Source: Phycisphaerales bacterium (GTDB taxonomy: Bacteria > Planctomycetota > Phycisphaerae > UBA1845). Taken from it: a stretch of 64,000 bases of DNA. The stretch is taken from NCBI GenBank assembly GCA_020639115.1, contig JACKHG010000019.1:1-64000 (forward strand). Reading direction: 5' to 3'. The position numbers were made by a program, and so were the translations under genes. Below the pieces are notes generated by a model that worked only from the letters and a program-made list of their open reading frames with translations, did no database searches and was not told where the DNA came from. Position 1 is the first letter of the stretch, and each line of letters opens with the position of its first letter. Below, in pieces: positions 28,902 to 37,231 of the stretch.

Positions 28902-29564
28902 TTATCCCGGCTTGATCAGGTAGAGCGTGGGCAGCAGGAAAATCCACACGATATCCACGAAGTGCCAGTACAACCCCACCATCTCGATCGGGTTGTGCCA
29001 CTCCGTATCGTATTCCCCCCGGCGGCACAGCGCCGCGAAGAAGAGGAGCAGCACGATGCCGATCGTCACGTGCACCGCGTGCAGCCCCGTCATGAACCAA
29101 TAGAACACCAGGAACAGCTTGGTGGCTGCATCGTTCGCCCCCTCCGGGTGAAAGTGGTACCAGGGCAGCAGCCCTTCGCGGATATCCAGCGTGTACTCGA
29201 TGCTCTTGAGGCCGAGAAAGACCACCCCGAGCGCCGCAGCGACGACCAGGTCGCGCGTGCACGCCCGGTTGTCCCCGTGCTTGATCGCGTGCACCGCCAG
29301 CGCCACGAACAGCGAGCTGAGCAGCAGAACAGCCGTGTTGCCCACCCCGATCCACCGGTAGAGATGTTCGCTGCCCACCTCGAATGCGTGCGGATACGTC
29401 GCGCGGTACGCGGTGAAGGCCGTGAACAGACCCCCGAACATCAGGATCTCCGTGGCCAGAAAAACCCACATCCCCAGCGTCGCGGCCTCGTGTTGCTGCG
29501 GCAGATCGTCGAACTGCTGGGCCAGTCCGGTCTCCCATTCGATGGCGGTGTTCTTAACGCGCAT
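28902..29564 (-). CDS. ctaE: Cytochrome c oxidase subunit III
   Basis: A 220-residue, five-helix subunit III. Landmarks are LGMWVFLATEILMFGGLFTAF with the conserved Glu in helix I, TGLHAVHVTIG and YWHFVDIVWIFLLPTLYL. It supports proton uptake and stability of subunit I. The start overlaps the end of ctaD by 11 bases. The compact five-helix form, without the two extra N-terminal helices of mitochondrial COX3, is usual for caa3 operons. Confidence 0.93.
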   Translation of the reverse strand: MRVKNTAIEWETGLAQQFDDLPQQHEAATLGMWVFLATEILMFGGLFTAFTAYRATYPHAFEVGSEHLYRWIGVGNTAVLLLSSLFVALAVHAIKHGDNRACTRDLVVAAALGVVFLGLKSIEYTLDIREGLLPWYHFHPEGANDAATKLFLVFYWFMTGLHAVHVTIGIVLLLFFAALCRRGEYDTEWHNPIEMVGLYWHFVDIVWIFLLPTLYLIKPG

Positions 29565-31182
29565 CCGGCACCTCCATCAGGTGGTAGGCGTAGGCTTCCT
29601 GGTCCACGGTCGGAATGCTCTCGAAATTGTGCTCCGGCGGCGGCGACGTCGTCTGCCACTCCAGGCCCGTCGCGTTCCACGGATTGGCCTTGGCCAGCGG
29701 CCCGTAGCGCAGCGACCAGATCAGGTAGCACAGCGGCAGGAAATAACCCACGGCCAGGATCGACGCGCCCGCCGTGGACATCACGTTCAGCGTCTGGAAC
29801 TCCGGGGCGTACGCGTGGTAGCGCCGCGGCATCCCCAGGTACCCCAGGATGAACTGCGGGAAAAACGTCAGGTTGAAGCCGATGAAGATGGTGAACGCCG
29901 AAAACCGCCCCCACCACTCGGGGTACATCCGCCCCGTCATCTTCGGCCACCAGAAGTGCAGCGCCCCCATGTACCCCATCACCATGCCGCCCACCATGAT
30001 GTAGTGGAAGTGGGCGATCACGAAGTACGTGTCGTGCACGTGCACGTCCATGCCCAGCGCCGCGAGAAACAGGCCCGTCAGCCCGCCCATCGTGAACAGG
30101 CCGATGAACCCCAGCGCATAGAGCATCGGCGTCTCCAGCGATATCGACCCCTTGTACAGCGTCGCCGTCCAGTTGAAGACCTTGATCGCCGAGGGCACCG
30201 CGACGATGTAGCTCAGCAGCGAAAAGGCGAAGGCGATGTACGTCGATTCCCCCGCCACGAACATGTGGTGGCCCCAGACCAGAAAGCCGAAAAACGCGAT
30301 CGCCAGGCTGGAGAACGCGATGAACGAGTACCCGAAAACCCGCTTGCGCGAAAAACACGTGATCAGTTCGCTCACCACGCCCATCCCCGGCAGGATCATG
30401 ATGTACACCGCCGGGTGCGAGTAGAACCAGAACAGATGCTGGAAAAGCACCGGGTCGCCGCCCGCTGCAGGATCGAAGATGCCCAGCCCCAGCATCCGCT
30501 CCGCCGCCACCAGCGCCAGCGTGATCGCCAGCACCGGCGTGGCCAGCACCATGATGATGCTCGTCGCGTAGAGCGACCACAAGAACAGCGGCAACCGGAA
30601 CCACGTCAGGCCCGGGCAGCGCATCGTGTGAATCGTGACGATAAAGTTGAGCCCCGTCAGGATCGACGAGAAACCCGAGATCATGATCCCCGTCGCGGTG
30701 AGAAAGACGTACGTGTTCGCGTAGCCCGTGCTGTACGGCGTGTAGAACGTCCACCCCGTGTCCACGCCGCCGCGAACCATCGCCGTCAACGCCACGATCC
30801 CGCCGATCGTGAACAGGTACCAGCTCAGCAGGTTCAGCCGCGGAAACGCCACGTCGCGGGCGCCGATCATCAGCGGTACGATGAAGTTCCCGATCACCGC
30901 GGGCACCGCCGGCACCAGGAAAAACCACACCATGATCACGCCGTGCATCGTGAACAGCTTGTTGTACGTCGCCCCCTCGACGAGCCAGCCGTTCGGCGTC
31001 AGCAGGTTCAACCGCATCAGCGTCGCCGCCAGCCCGCCCAGCAGGAAAAACGCCGTGATCGTCACCAGGTACAGGATCCCGATGCGCTTGTGGTCCTTGG
31101 TCAGGAGCCACGACAGCACGTGGTAGTCCCGGCTGAGGTAGTTGTGCTCCGAGCCGCTGAGTGGGGCGGGTAGCGTGGTCAT
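29554..31182 (-). CDS. ctaD: Cytochrome c oxidase subunit I (A2-type haem-copper oxidase)
   Basis: A 542-residue protein with about twelve membrane helices. Cofactor motifs are visible: TMHGVIMVWFF (low-spin haem His), FYSHPAVYIMILPG (CuB His and the cross-linked Tyr), VWGHHMFVAG (CuB His pair) and FVIAHFHYIMVGG (haem ligands). The YSHPAVY sequence lacks the Glu of A1 enzymes (HPEVY), which marks the A2 subtype typical of caa3 oxidases. It reduces O2 to water and pumps protons. The ATG at 31182 overlaps the ctaC stop by four bases. Confidence 0.95.
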   Translation of the reverse strand: MTTLPAPLSGSEHNYLSRDYHVLSWLLTKDHKRIGILYLVTITAFFLLGGLAATLMRLNLLTPNGWLVEGATYNKLFTMHGVIMVWFFLVPAVPAVIGNFIVPLMIGARDVAFPRLNLLSWYLFTIGGIVALTAMVRGGVDTGWTFYTPYSTGYANTYVFLTATGIMISGFSSILTGLNFIVTIHTMRCPGLTWFRLPLFLWSLYATSIIMVLATPVLAITLALVAAERMLGLGIFDPAAGGDPVLFQHLFWFYSHPAVYIMILPGMGVVSELITCFSRKRVFGYSFIAFSSLAIAFFGFLVWGHHMFVAGESTYIAFAFSLLSYIVAVPSAIKVFNWTATLYKGSISLETPMLYALGFIGLFTMGGLTGLFLAALGMDVHVHDTYFVIAHFHYIMVGGMVMGYMGALHFWWPKMTGRMYPEWWGRFSAFTIFIGFNLTFFPQFILGYLGMPRRYHAYAPEFQTLNVMSTAGASILAVGYFLPLCYLIWSLRYGPLAKANPWNATGLEWQTTSPPPEHNFESIPTVDQEAYAYHLMEVPDAR

Positions 31183-32132
31183 GGCTTCTTGATCCGTCCT
31201 TCCTCAGCCGCCGGATCCTTGAGCGACTTGATGTATTCCAAGAGTTGCATCATCTGCACCTCCGATACCTGGCTGCGGTAGCTCGGCATCACCGGCGCGT
31301 ACCCCTGCACCACCTGACTCGTCGAATCGAGAATCGAGTCGCGGATGTAACGCTCGTCGGCCGTCACCTGCGAGCCGTCCTGCAGCGTGACCTGCGAGCG
31401 GTACAGACCCGCCAGCGTCGGCGCATTCACCCCGTGACACCCGGCGCATCCGAACTTCACGAAGAGCTTCGCGCCCGCATCCGCCGGCGTCTGCTCCGGC
31501 GCCGTCCCCGCCAGCCACGCCTCGTACCGCGACGGCTCCATCGCGATCACCTGCCCGACCATGTCCGCGTGCCCGGCCCCGCAGTACTGCGAACAGAAGA
31601 AGTGGTAGCTGCCCGGCTTCGTCGCCGTGAACCACAGCGACGTGTACCGCCCGGGCAATACGTCGTGCTTGATCCGGAACGCCGGCACGAAAAAGTCGTG
31701 AATCACGTCCTGCGACGACATCACCAGCTTCACCGGCTGGCCCACCGGCACGTGCAGCTCGTTGATCTCGCGGTGACCCTCCGGATGCTGAATCTTCCAC
31801 ATCCACTGCTTGGCCACCACGTACACGACCATCGCCGAATCCGGCGGGTCGAACATCCGCGCATAGAGCTTGGCCCCCCAGGCGAACATCACCATCGCCA
31901 GGCAGAACGTCACGATCGTCCAGGTCAGCTCCAGCGACGTGTACGTCCGCGTCGCCGGCGGAATCGTCTTGTCCCCGCGCCGCCGCCGGTAACGCAGCGC
32001 GAACGTCATGATCAGCACGAACACCAGCAGCGTGATCGCGCCGCTCACGATGAGCAGGAAAATGAAGAGATGGTCCACGTGCTTGGCAATCGTGGAACCC
32101 GTCTCCGGAAATAGTCGAAAAGCCGTCAACAT
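31179..32132 (-). CDS. ctaC: Cytochrome c oxidase subunit II with fused cytochrome c domain (caa3 type)
   Basis: A 317-residue subunit with two N-terminal membrane helices (LFIFLLIVSGAITLLVFVLIM and LTWTIVTFCLAMVMFAWGA). A CuA domain follows with HDFFVPAFRIKHDVLPG and CSQYCGAGHADM, the full set of CuA ligands. A C-terminal class I cytochrome domain has haem site CAGCH and Met-containing YAPVMPSY. Electrons therefore enter through the attached cytochrome c, pass to CuA and then to CtaD. The ATG at 32132 gives a short N-terminus; an upstream in-frame extension is not family-like. The gene follows SCO by 19 bases. Confidence 0.94.
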   Translation of the reverse strand: MLTAFRLFPETGSTIAKHVDHLFIFLLIVSGAITLLVFVLIMTFALRYRRRRGDKTIPPATRTYTSLELTWTIVTFCLAMVMFAWGAKLYARMFDPPDSAMVVYVVAKQWMWKIQHPEGHREINELHVPVGQPVKLVMSSQDVIHDFFVPAFRIKHDVLPGRYTSLWFTATKPGSYHFFCSQYCGAGHADMVGQVIAMEPSRYEAWLAGTAPEQTPADAGAKLFVKFGCAGCHGVNAPTLAGLYRSQVTLQDGSQVTADERYIRDSILDSTSQVVQGYAPVMPSYRSQVSEVQMMQLLEYIKSLKDPAAEEGRIKKP

Positions 32133-32151
32133 GGCCGCCTGGACCGCTCCA

Positions 32152-33060
32152 TCAGAAGTCGGAATCCTCGTACGATGACGCGCCCGCAGCCGCGAGCGCC
32201 GCACGCTTCCGCCGGTTGTGCCGCGACATCACCCCGAGCATGCCGCCCATCACCACCAGGATCAGCACCCCGCCCAGCTTCAACGCATTGAGAATCGAAA
32301 GAGAATACTTGCCGCGCGTCGGGTCGTAGTGGAAACAGCCCAAGAGAAACTGGTCCACCAGCCCGCCGATCTTGTTCTTCGAGGCCTCCACCAGCGTGAG
32401 CCGCAGATCGTTCGGCTCGTACCCGATCCCGAAGAAATACCGCGCGATCTTGCCGTCCGGCGTCACCACGATGATCCCGCTGGGATGCGCGTATTGCTGG
32501 AACTTCACGTCCCAGCGGTAGTGAAAACCCGCCGCCTCCGTCAGCTTCCGGATCGACGCCTCCTCCCCCGTGAGAAAATGCCACGACGCCTCGACCTTGG
32601 CACGATCGTGGTGCAGTCCCCGGCAGTACTCCGTCACGTAGTGACCCTTCTTCTCCGCCGCCAGCTCCGGCCCCTCCCGCGGGTTGAAACTCACCGTCAC
32701 GATCTGAAAGTCGTCGCCCAACTGCAGCCCGGACATCGCCCGGATCGATCGCAGCGTGTCGTTGAGCACCAGCGTGCACAGCATCGGGCACTTGAAATAC
32801 ACCAGCGTCAGGATGACCGGGCGCTTGCCGTCGAAGTAGTCGCCCAGGTGCACCTCCGCGCCGTGCTCGTCGCGAAAAACCGCATCGAGCGGCAACGGCG
32901 CGTCCAGGTTCTGATCCAGACGCACCCCCTTGAGCTGGTTGTCCAGCGGCGGCCCGTCCGCATTCGCGTCCGGCTGATTCGCGTAGGCCCCCAGTGGGGC
33001 GATCGCCAGCACCCCGCACAGTTCCAGCACCCAGCAGAGTTGTCGAGACTTGCGTTGCAT
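32152..33060 (-). CDS. SCO1/SenC-family copper chaperone
   Basis: The 302-residue periplasmic thioredoxin-fold protein has an N-terminal signal (VLELCGVLAIAPLGAYA), the copper-binding CPMLC in VYFKCPMLCTLVLN, and the distal His in YAHPSGI. A C-terminal membrane helix (GGVLILVVMGGMLGVM) anchors it. SCO proteins deliver copper to the CuA site of subunit II, which fits its place directly before ctaC. An extra C-terminal anchor is common in SCO proteins encoded with alternative complex III. The start is the ATG at 33060, four bases after the upstream gene. Confidence 0.92.
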   Translation of the reverse strand: MQRKSRQLCWVLELCGVLAIAPLGAYANQPDANADGPPLDNQLKGVRLDQNLDAPLPLDAVFRDEHGAEVHLGDYFDGKRPVILTLVYFKCPMLCTLVLNDTLRSIRAMSGLQLGDDFQIVTVSFNPREGPELAAEKKGHYVTEYCRGLHHDRAKVEASWHFLTGEEASIRKLTEAAGFHYRWDVKFQQYAHPSGIIVVTPDGKIARYFFGIGYEPNDLRLTLVEASKNKIGGLVDQFLLGCFHYDPTRGKYSLSILNALKLGGVLILVVMGGMLGVMSRHNRRKRAALAAAGASSYEDSDF

Positions 33061-33063
33061 CGT

Positions 33064-33489
33064 TCATTCGCCTTGATTCGAAGAGGAAGCTCCCCGCGGC
33101 GCCAGGCCGCGCTCCAGTACGAGCTTCTTCGCCCGCTCGATGGGGATATGCACCGCTCCGGCGGCGCGGTCCGCCCATCCGTAACTCGTCAGCCGCTCCC
33201 GCTCCTGCGCGTGCAGCTCCGCGAGATCCGTCCACGGCAGGTTGGGATGCACCGCCGATCCCTCCTGCTGCGGATCGGGCGGCACCGGAAGCTGCAACTG
33301 CAGCGGCGACGCCGGCTTCAACCCCAGCCCCGCGCGGATCGCCCGGTAGCTGTAGTAAACCGTCAGGTGTACGGCAAAACCGAAAAACACCAGGCCGATC
33401 AGGAATATGAGAAATCCCCGACCGCGCACCTCGCTGGGCGCGTGCTTCGGCGCTTCCGGCAGCATCGAGTCGGATCCCTCAGGCTGCAT
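33064..33489 (-). CDS. Small single-helix membrane protein between actF and SCO
   Basis: A product of ~141 residues has one membrane helix (FLIFLIGLVFFGFAVHLTVYY) after a short cytoplasmic N-terminus, then a periplasmic part. It ends with ERLTSYGWADRAAGAVHIPIERA, a phrase seen in small proteins encoded beside alternative complex III or cbb3/caa3 genes. The function is not established; an assembly or accessory role for the oxidase is inferred from position. The ATG at 33489 overlaps the end of actF by 11 bases. Confidence 0.75.
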   Translation of the reverse strand: MQPEGSDSMLPEAPKHAPSEVRGRGFLIFLIGLVFFGFAVHLTVYYSYRAIRAGLGLKPASPLQLQLPVPPDPQQEGSAVHPNLPWTDLAELHAQERERLTSYGWADRAAGAVHIPIERAKKLVLERGLAPRGASSSNQGE

Positions 33490-34669
33490 GCTTCGCACCC
33501 TCCGCCGACTCGACCGCGAGCGCCGCCGCCGGCAGCAGCGGCCGCCGTCCGAGCAGCCACAAAAACGCCGCCACCCACACCCCGCCGATGCCGATCGGCG
33601 CCACGAACGCGAAGATCACCGCCACCGCCCCGACCACGTGCGGCTGGGCCGCCGTGCCCGACGGCGCCACCATCCAGAACACGTCCACGAGCCGCATCAC
33701 CAGCAGCAGCACCGCCACGCCGCCCATCACCCGCAGGCTCCGCTTGTTCCGCCGCGACAGCAGCGTGAAAAACGGTACGAAAAAGTGGAACACCACCAGC
33801 ACCACCGCCAGCCAGCCCCACGCGTGCGCCATCCGCGGCACGTACCACGCAATCTCGTTCTGCTGGTTGCCCGCCCAGTTGACCAGGTACTGCGCAAACT
33901 CCATGTACCCGAACAAAATCACCAGCGTGAACAGCAGACTGCCCAGATCGTTCAACGCCTGCGGCGCAATCGCCCGGTCGTACGGCGCCTCCTTCGCCAC
34001 CAGCGTCAGCACCAGCACCACGAACGCCAGCCCCTCCAGCGCGTGCCCGACCACCACGATGAAACCAAACACCGTCGAGTAGTAGTGCGGCTCACGCGAC
34101 ATGTTCCAGTCAACCGCCGCGTACGACATCGTGAAGACGTACGCCAGGATCCCCACGGCGCACAGCCGCTGCACGCGCAACCGGTCCTTCGGGGCGTCGC
34201 TGGCCTCCGCCCGCAGCGACCAGCGCCGCAGCAGCAGCGCGATCACCGTCCAGACGCAAAAATAGACCGCCGCGCGGACGAGCCAGAACGGCAGATTCAG
34301 ATACGGCGCCTTGTGCCGCAGCAACGCGTCACCCGCGAGCCGCGCCTCGTTCGCCCACGGATAGAGCACGTGCACCGCCAGCGCCACCGGAATGAAAAAC
34401 AGGATCATCAGCGGAATGACCCCCGCTGCCGCCTCCTGGAACCTTCGAATCAACAGACCCCACCGGCCATGCACCATCCAGTGCACCATCGAAAAGGCCA
34501 TCGCCCCCAGCGAAATCCCCAACCAGAACAGAAACGCGAACAGGTACGCGATGAAAAACTGCGCCGGGTTGATCAACACCCCGACCACGCATACCGCCAG
34601 CGCCACCAGCCCGGCGATGAGCGCCGGCCGCTGCAGCCGCGACAGGTTGGCAGGCAGATGAGCACTCAT
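33479..34669 (-). CDS. actF: Alternative complex III membrane subunit ActF
   Basis: A 396-residue protein with ~10 hydrophobic segments, related to but distinct from NrfD/ActC. Landmarks are FLFWLGISLGAMAFSMVHWMVHGRWG, SYAAVDWNMSREPHYYSTVFG and ILFGYMEFAQYLVNWAGN. In ACIII, ActC and ActF are homologous integral subunits, with ActF lacking a clear quinone site. The ATG at 34669 overlaps the actE stop (ATGA). Confidence 0.92.
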   Translation of the reverse strand: MSAHLPANLSRLQRPALIAGLVALAVCVVGVLINPAQFFIAYLFAFLFWLGISLGAMAFSMVHWMVHGRWGLLIRRFQEAAAGVIPLMILFFIPVALAVHVLYPWANEARLAGDALLRHKAPYLNLPFWLVRAAVYFCVWTVIALLLRRWSLRAEASDAPKDRLRVQRLCAVGILAYVFTMSYAAVDWNMSREPHYYSTVFGFIVVVGHALEGLAFVVLVLTLVAKEAPYDRAIAPQALNDLGSLLFTLVILFGYMEFAQYLVNWAGNQQNEIAWYVPRMAHAWGWLAVVLVVFHFFVPFFTLLSRRNKRSLRVMGGVAVLLLVMRLVDVFWMVAPSGTAAQPHVVGAVAVIFAFVAPIGIGGVWVAAFLWLLGRRPLLPAAALAVESAEGAKHAA

Positions 34670-35259
34670 CGCGGCGCCTCCTGCAACCGGCTGCGCTCGT
34701 CCGCGGGCACGTCGTCCAGCGTCGCCGCCTGGCTCAACTGCAACGTGCGGATGTACGCGGCAATCGCCCAGCGGTCCCGCGGCGTGATCCGGTCGGCATA
34801 GCTGTACATCGCCCCGAACCCGTCGGTCATCACCTTCACGAAATGGCCCAGCGGAATCTCTCGCAGCCGCGGACTGTGCAGGCTCGGCGGCGGCGTGAAA
34901 CCACGCTGCACCACGATCCCCCGGCCGTCGCCCACCGCGTCGTGACACGGCGTACAGTAAATCCCAAAACGCTCCTCGCCGCGGTCCAGCACCTCCCGCG
35001 ACAGCGGAAACGGCAGCTCCTCCACGGTGTCCAGGTCCCGCCCGCCCATATCGATCAGCCGCTGCTCCTCCAACTGGCCACGCGCCACCGTGCCGGGCAC
35101 CAGCGGCCGCGCCGAACCGTTGTCGTCAAAGAACGTGCTCGGCGCCAGCGGCTCCGCGTAGGGCTGCTTCTTCATGTTGTCACAACCGGAGAGCATCTCG
35201 TTGTTGCATCCCGCCAACAGCAGGACGTACACCACGATGCTCGCCCTGCGCAGTCTCAC
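34666..35259 (-). CDS. actE: Alternative complex III monohaem cytochrome ActE
   Basis: The 197-residue lipoprotein has lipobox LLAGC and one haem site in GIYCTPCHDAVGDGRG, followed by a Met-containing distal region (KVMTDGFGAMYSYADRI). This matches ActE, the monohaem class I cytochrome that is anchored by lipid and may pass electrons to the oxidase cytochrome domain. The start overlaps the actD stop by four bases. Confidence 0.92.
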   Translation of the reverse strand: MRLRRASIVVYVLLLAGCNNEMLSGCDNMKKQPYAEPLAPSTFFDDNGSARPLVPGTVARGQLEEQRLIDMGGRDLDTVEELPFPLSREVLDRGEERFGIYCTPCHDAVGDGRGIVVQRGFTPPPSLHSPRLREIPLGHFVKVMTDGFGAMYSYADRITPRDRWAIAAYIRTLQLSQAATLDDVPADERSRLQEAPR

Positions 35260-35795
35260 TTCGGTACCTCCATCACCCGCACCGGCCCCAGGCTCTCCAG
35301 GAAACGCCGCGTGCCCTCGAGATCGAACCGCTCGTCATCCTTCTGAATGCACAGAAAGAACCGATCGCGCGACGCCAGGTGAAACGTGGGCGCGTTGAAC
35401 ACCGGGTGATTCGGACGCGGCAGGCCGTTCAGCCCCAGCATCCCGACAAACGCGAAAATCCCGGCGAACAGCACCGTCAGCTCGAACGTGATCGGAATCC
35501 ACGCCGGCCAACTGTTGTGCGGCCGGCCCGCGATGATCCACGGATAACTGATGACGTTGGCGTACCACAGCATGAAGAACCCGCCGCAACCGCCGATCAA
35601 CCCGCCGATCAGCACGATCAGCGGAACCGCCGTGCGCTTCAGGCCAATCGCCTCGGGCAGGCCGTCAACGGGAAAGGGCGTGTACGCGTCCACCCGGGCA
35701 TACCCCTCCGCGTGCGTTCGCCGCGCAGCAGACATGATCGTGTCCACCGTCTCGAACTCCGCGATCAACCCATAAATGTCCTGCGCGTCCGCCAT
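35256..35795 (-). CDS. actD: Alternative complex III subunit ActD (DUF3341)
   Basis: A 179-residue membrane protein with two central helices (AVPLIVLIGGLIGGCGGFF and TFELTVLFAGIFAFVGML) between cytoplasmic ends. The pattern YTPFPVDGLPEAIG...WPAWIPITFELTVL...HPVFN is diagnostic of DUF3341/ActD. It has no cofactor and stabilises the ActC/ActF core. There is a 74-base gap, containing pyrimidine-rich repeats, between actC and this gene, the only sizeable gap in the act genes. Confidence 0.92.
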   Translation of the reverse strand: MADAQDIYGLIAEFETVDTIMSAARRTHAEGYARVDAYTPFPVDGLPEAIGLKRTAVPLIVLIGGLIGGCGGFFMLWYANVISYPWIIAGRPHNSWPAWIPITFELTVLFAGIFAFVGMLGLNGLPRPNHPVFNAPTFHLASRDRFFLCIQKDDERFDLEGTRRFLESLGPVRVMEVPK

Positions 35796-35813
35796 ATCCC
35801 CGAAACCTCAAAC

Positions 35814-35870
35814 TCCCTTTCTCACCTTCTCACTTTCCCACTTTCCCACTTTCTCACTTTCCCACTGCCT
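35814..35870. repeat. CTCACTTTC/CCACTTTC degenerate tandem repeat in the actC-actD gap
   Basis: About six units of a 9-10-base pyrimidine-rich repeat (TCTCACTTTC, CCACTTTCC) fill the actC-actD spacer and touch the actC stop. Similar runs occur at 56440-56477, 56580-56619 and 56719-56762. On the message strand it is a purine-rich GTGGGAAAGTGAG array containing possible extra ribosome-binding-like GGGA motifs. Confidence 0.7.
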
Positions 35871-37231
35871 CACTGCCCCTCGTGCTTCTTCTCGTGCACC
35901 AGCTCCCGCACCTCCGCGATGGAAATCGCCGGCAGGAACCGGATGAACAGCAGAAAGCACCAGAAGAAAAACCCGATCGTGCCGAACAGCGTCGCGTAGT
36001 CCCAGATCGTCGGGTAGTACATGTCCCATTGCGACGGCACGAAGTCGCGGTGCAGGCTCGTCACCACGATCATGAAACGCTCCGTCCACATGCCGAGCTG
36101 GATGATCAGCGAAAGGACGAAGAGCGTGACCGCGCTCGTGCGCACCCGCTTGAACCAGAGCAACTGCGGCGTGACCACGTTGCACGCCATGATCAGCCAC
36201 CACGACCACGCGTACGGGCCGAACATCCGGTTGTGCGCCACGAACGTCTCGTACACGTCGCCGCTGTACCAGCCCATGAAGTGCTCGGTCATGTAGCCGT
36301 AAGCCACCACCAGCCCCGTCACCAGCGTCAGCTTGGCGCAGTTGTCCAGGTGCCGCGTCGTGATCAATCCCTCCAGCCCGAACGCCCAACGCATCGGAAT
36401 CGCCAGCGTCAGCACCATCGCGAACCCGGAGAAAATCGCCCCCGCGACGAAGTAGGGGGGGAAGATCGTCGAATGCCACCCCGGCAACTGCGCGACCGCG
36501 AAATCGAGGCTCACCACGCTGTGCACCGAGATGACCAAAGGCGTCGCCAGCCCCGCGAGCAGCAGGTACGCCGACTTGTAACGCTGCCAGTGACGCACCG
36601 AACCGCGCCACCCCATCGCCAGAATCCCGTACACGATCTGCCCGGCCCGCGTGTGCGCCCGGTCGCGCAGCGTCGCCAGGTCCGGAATCAGGCCCGCGTA
36701 CCAGAACAGCAGCGAAATCGTGAAGTACGTGCTCACCGCGAACACGTCCCACACCAGCGGGCTGCGAAACTGCGGCCAGAGCCACATCGTGTTCGGATAG
36801 GGCAAAAGCCAGTAGAAGTACCACTGCCGGCCGAGGTGCAGCAGCGGGAACAACCCGGCGCACATCACTGCGAACAGCGTCATCGCCTCGGCGAACCGGT
36901 TGATCGACGTCCGCCACTCCTGCCGCATCAGCAGCAGAAACGCCGAGATGAACGTGCCCGCGTGGCCGATTCCGATCCACCAGACGAAATTCGCAATCGC
37001 GAATCCCCACGCCACCGGGATGTTCACGCCCCAGATCCCGACGCCGCGGTAAATCACGTAACTCACCGCCGCGATCAGGATCGCCACCCACATCGACGTG
37101 AACGCGAAACTCAGCCACCACAACCGGCCCGCCCGGCGGTTCTGCACGATCGAGCTGATCTTGTCCGTGACCGACGCGTACGTCTGTCCGGGCGCGAGAA
37201 TGTGTTCGCCGTGTGCGGGCTGGCTGCTCAT
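35870..37231 (-). CDS. actC: Alternative complex III membrane subunit ActC (NrfD family)
   Basis: A 453-residue membrane protein with ~10 helices. Motifs include GVNIPVAWGFAIANFVWWIGIGHAGTFISAFLLL, WRTSINRFAEAMTLFAV, HLGRQWYFYWLLPYPN and HSVVSLDFAVAQLPGWHSTIFPPYFVAGAIFSGFAMV when read in pieces. These are hallmarks of ActC, the quinol-binding NrfD-type subunit. It oxidises menaquinol and passes electrons to the Fe-S clusters of ActB. The start overlaps the actB stop by four bases. Confidence 0.94.
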   Translation of the reverse strand: MSSQPAHGEHILAPGQTYASVTDKISSIVQNRRAGRLWWLSFAFTSMWVAILIAAVSYVIYRGVGIWGVNIPVAWGFAIANFVWWIGIGHAGTFISAFLLLMRQEWRTSINRFAEAMTLFAVMCAGLFPLLHLGRQWYFYWLLPYPNTMWLWPQFRSPLVWDVFAVSTYFTISLLFWYAGLIPDLATLRDRAHTRAGQIVYGILAMGWRGSVRHWQRYKSAYLLLAGLATPLVISVHSVVSLDFAVAQLPGWHSTIFPPYFVAGAIFSGFAMVLTLAIPMRWAFGLEGLITTRHLDNCAKLTLVTGLVVAYGYMTEHFMGWYSGDVYETFVAHNRMFGPYAWSWWLIMACNVVTPQLLWFKRVRTSAVTLFVLSLIIQLGMWTERFMIVVTSLHRDFVPSQWDMYYPTIWDYATLFGTIGFFFWCFLLFIRFLPAISIAEVRELVHEKKHEGQ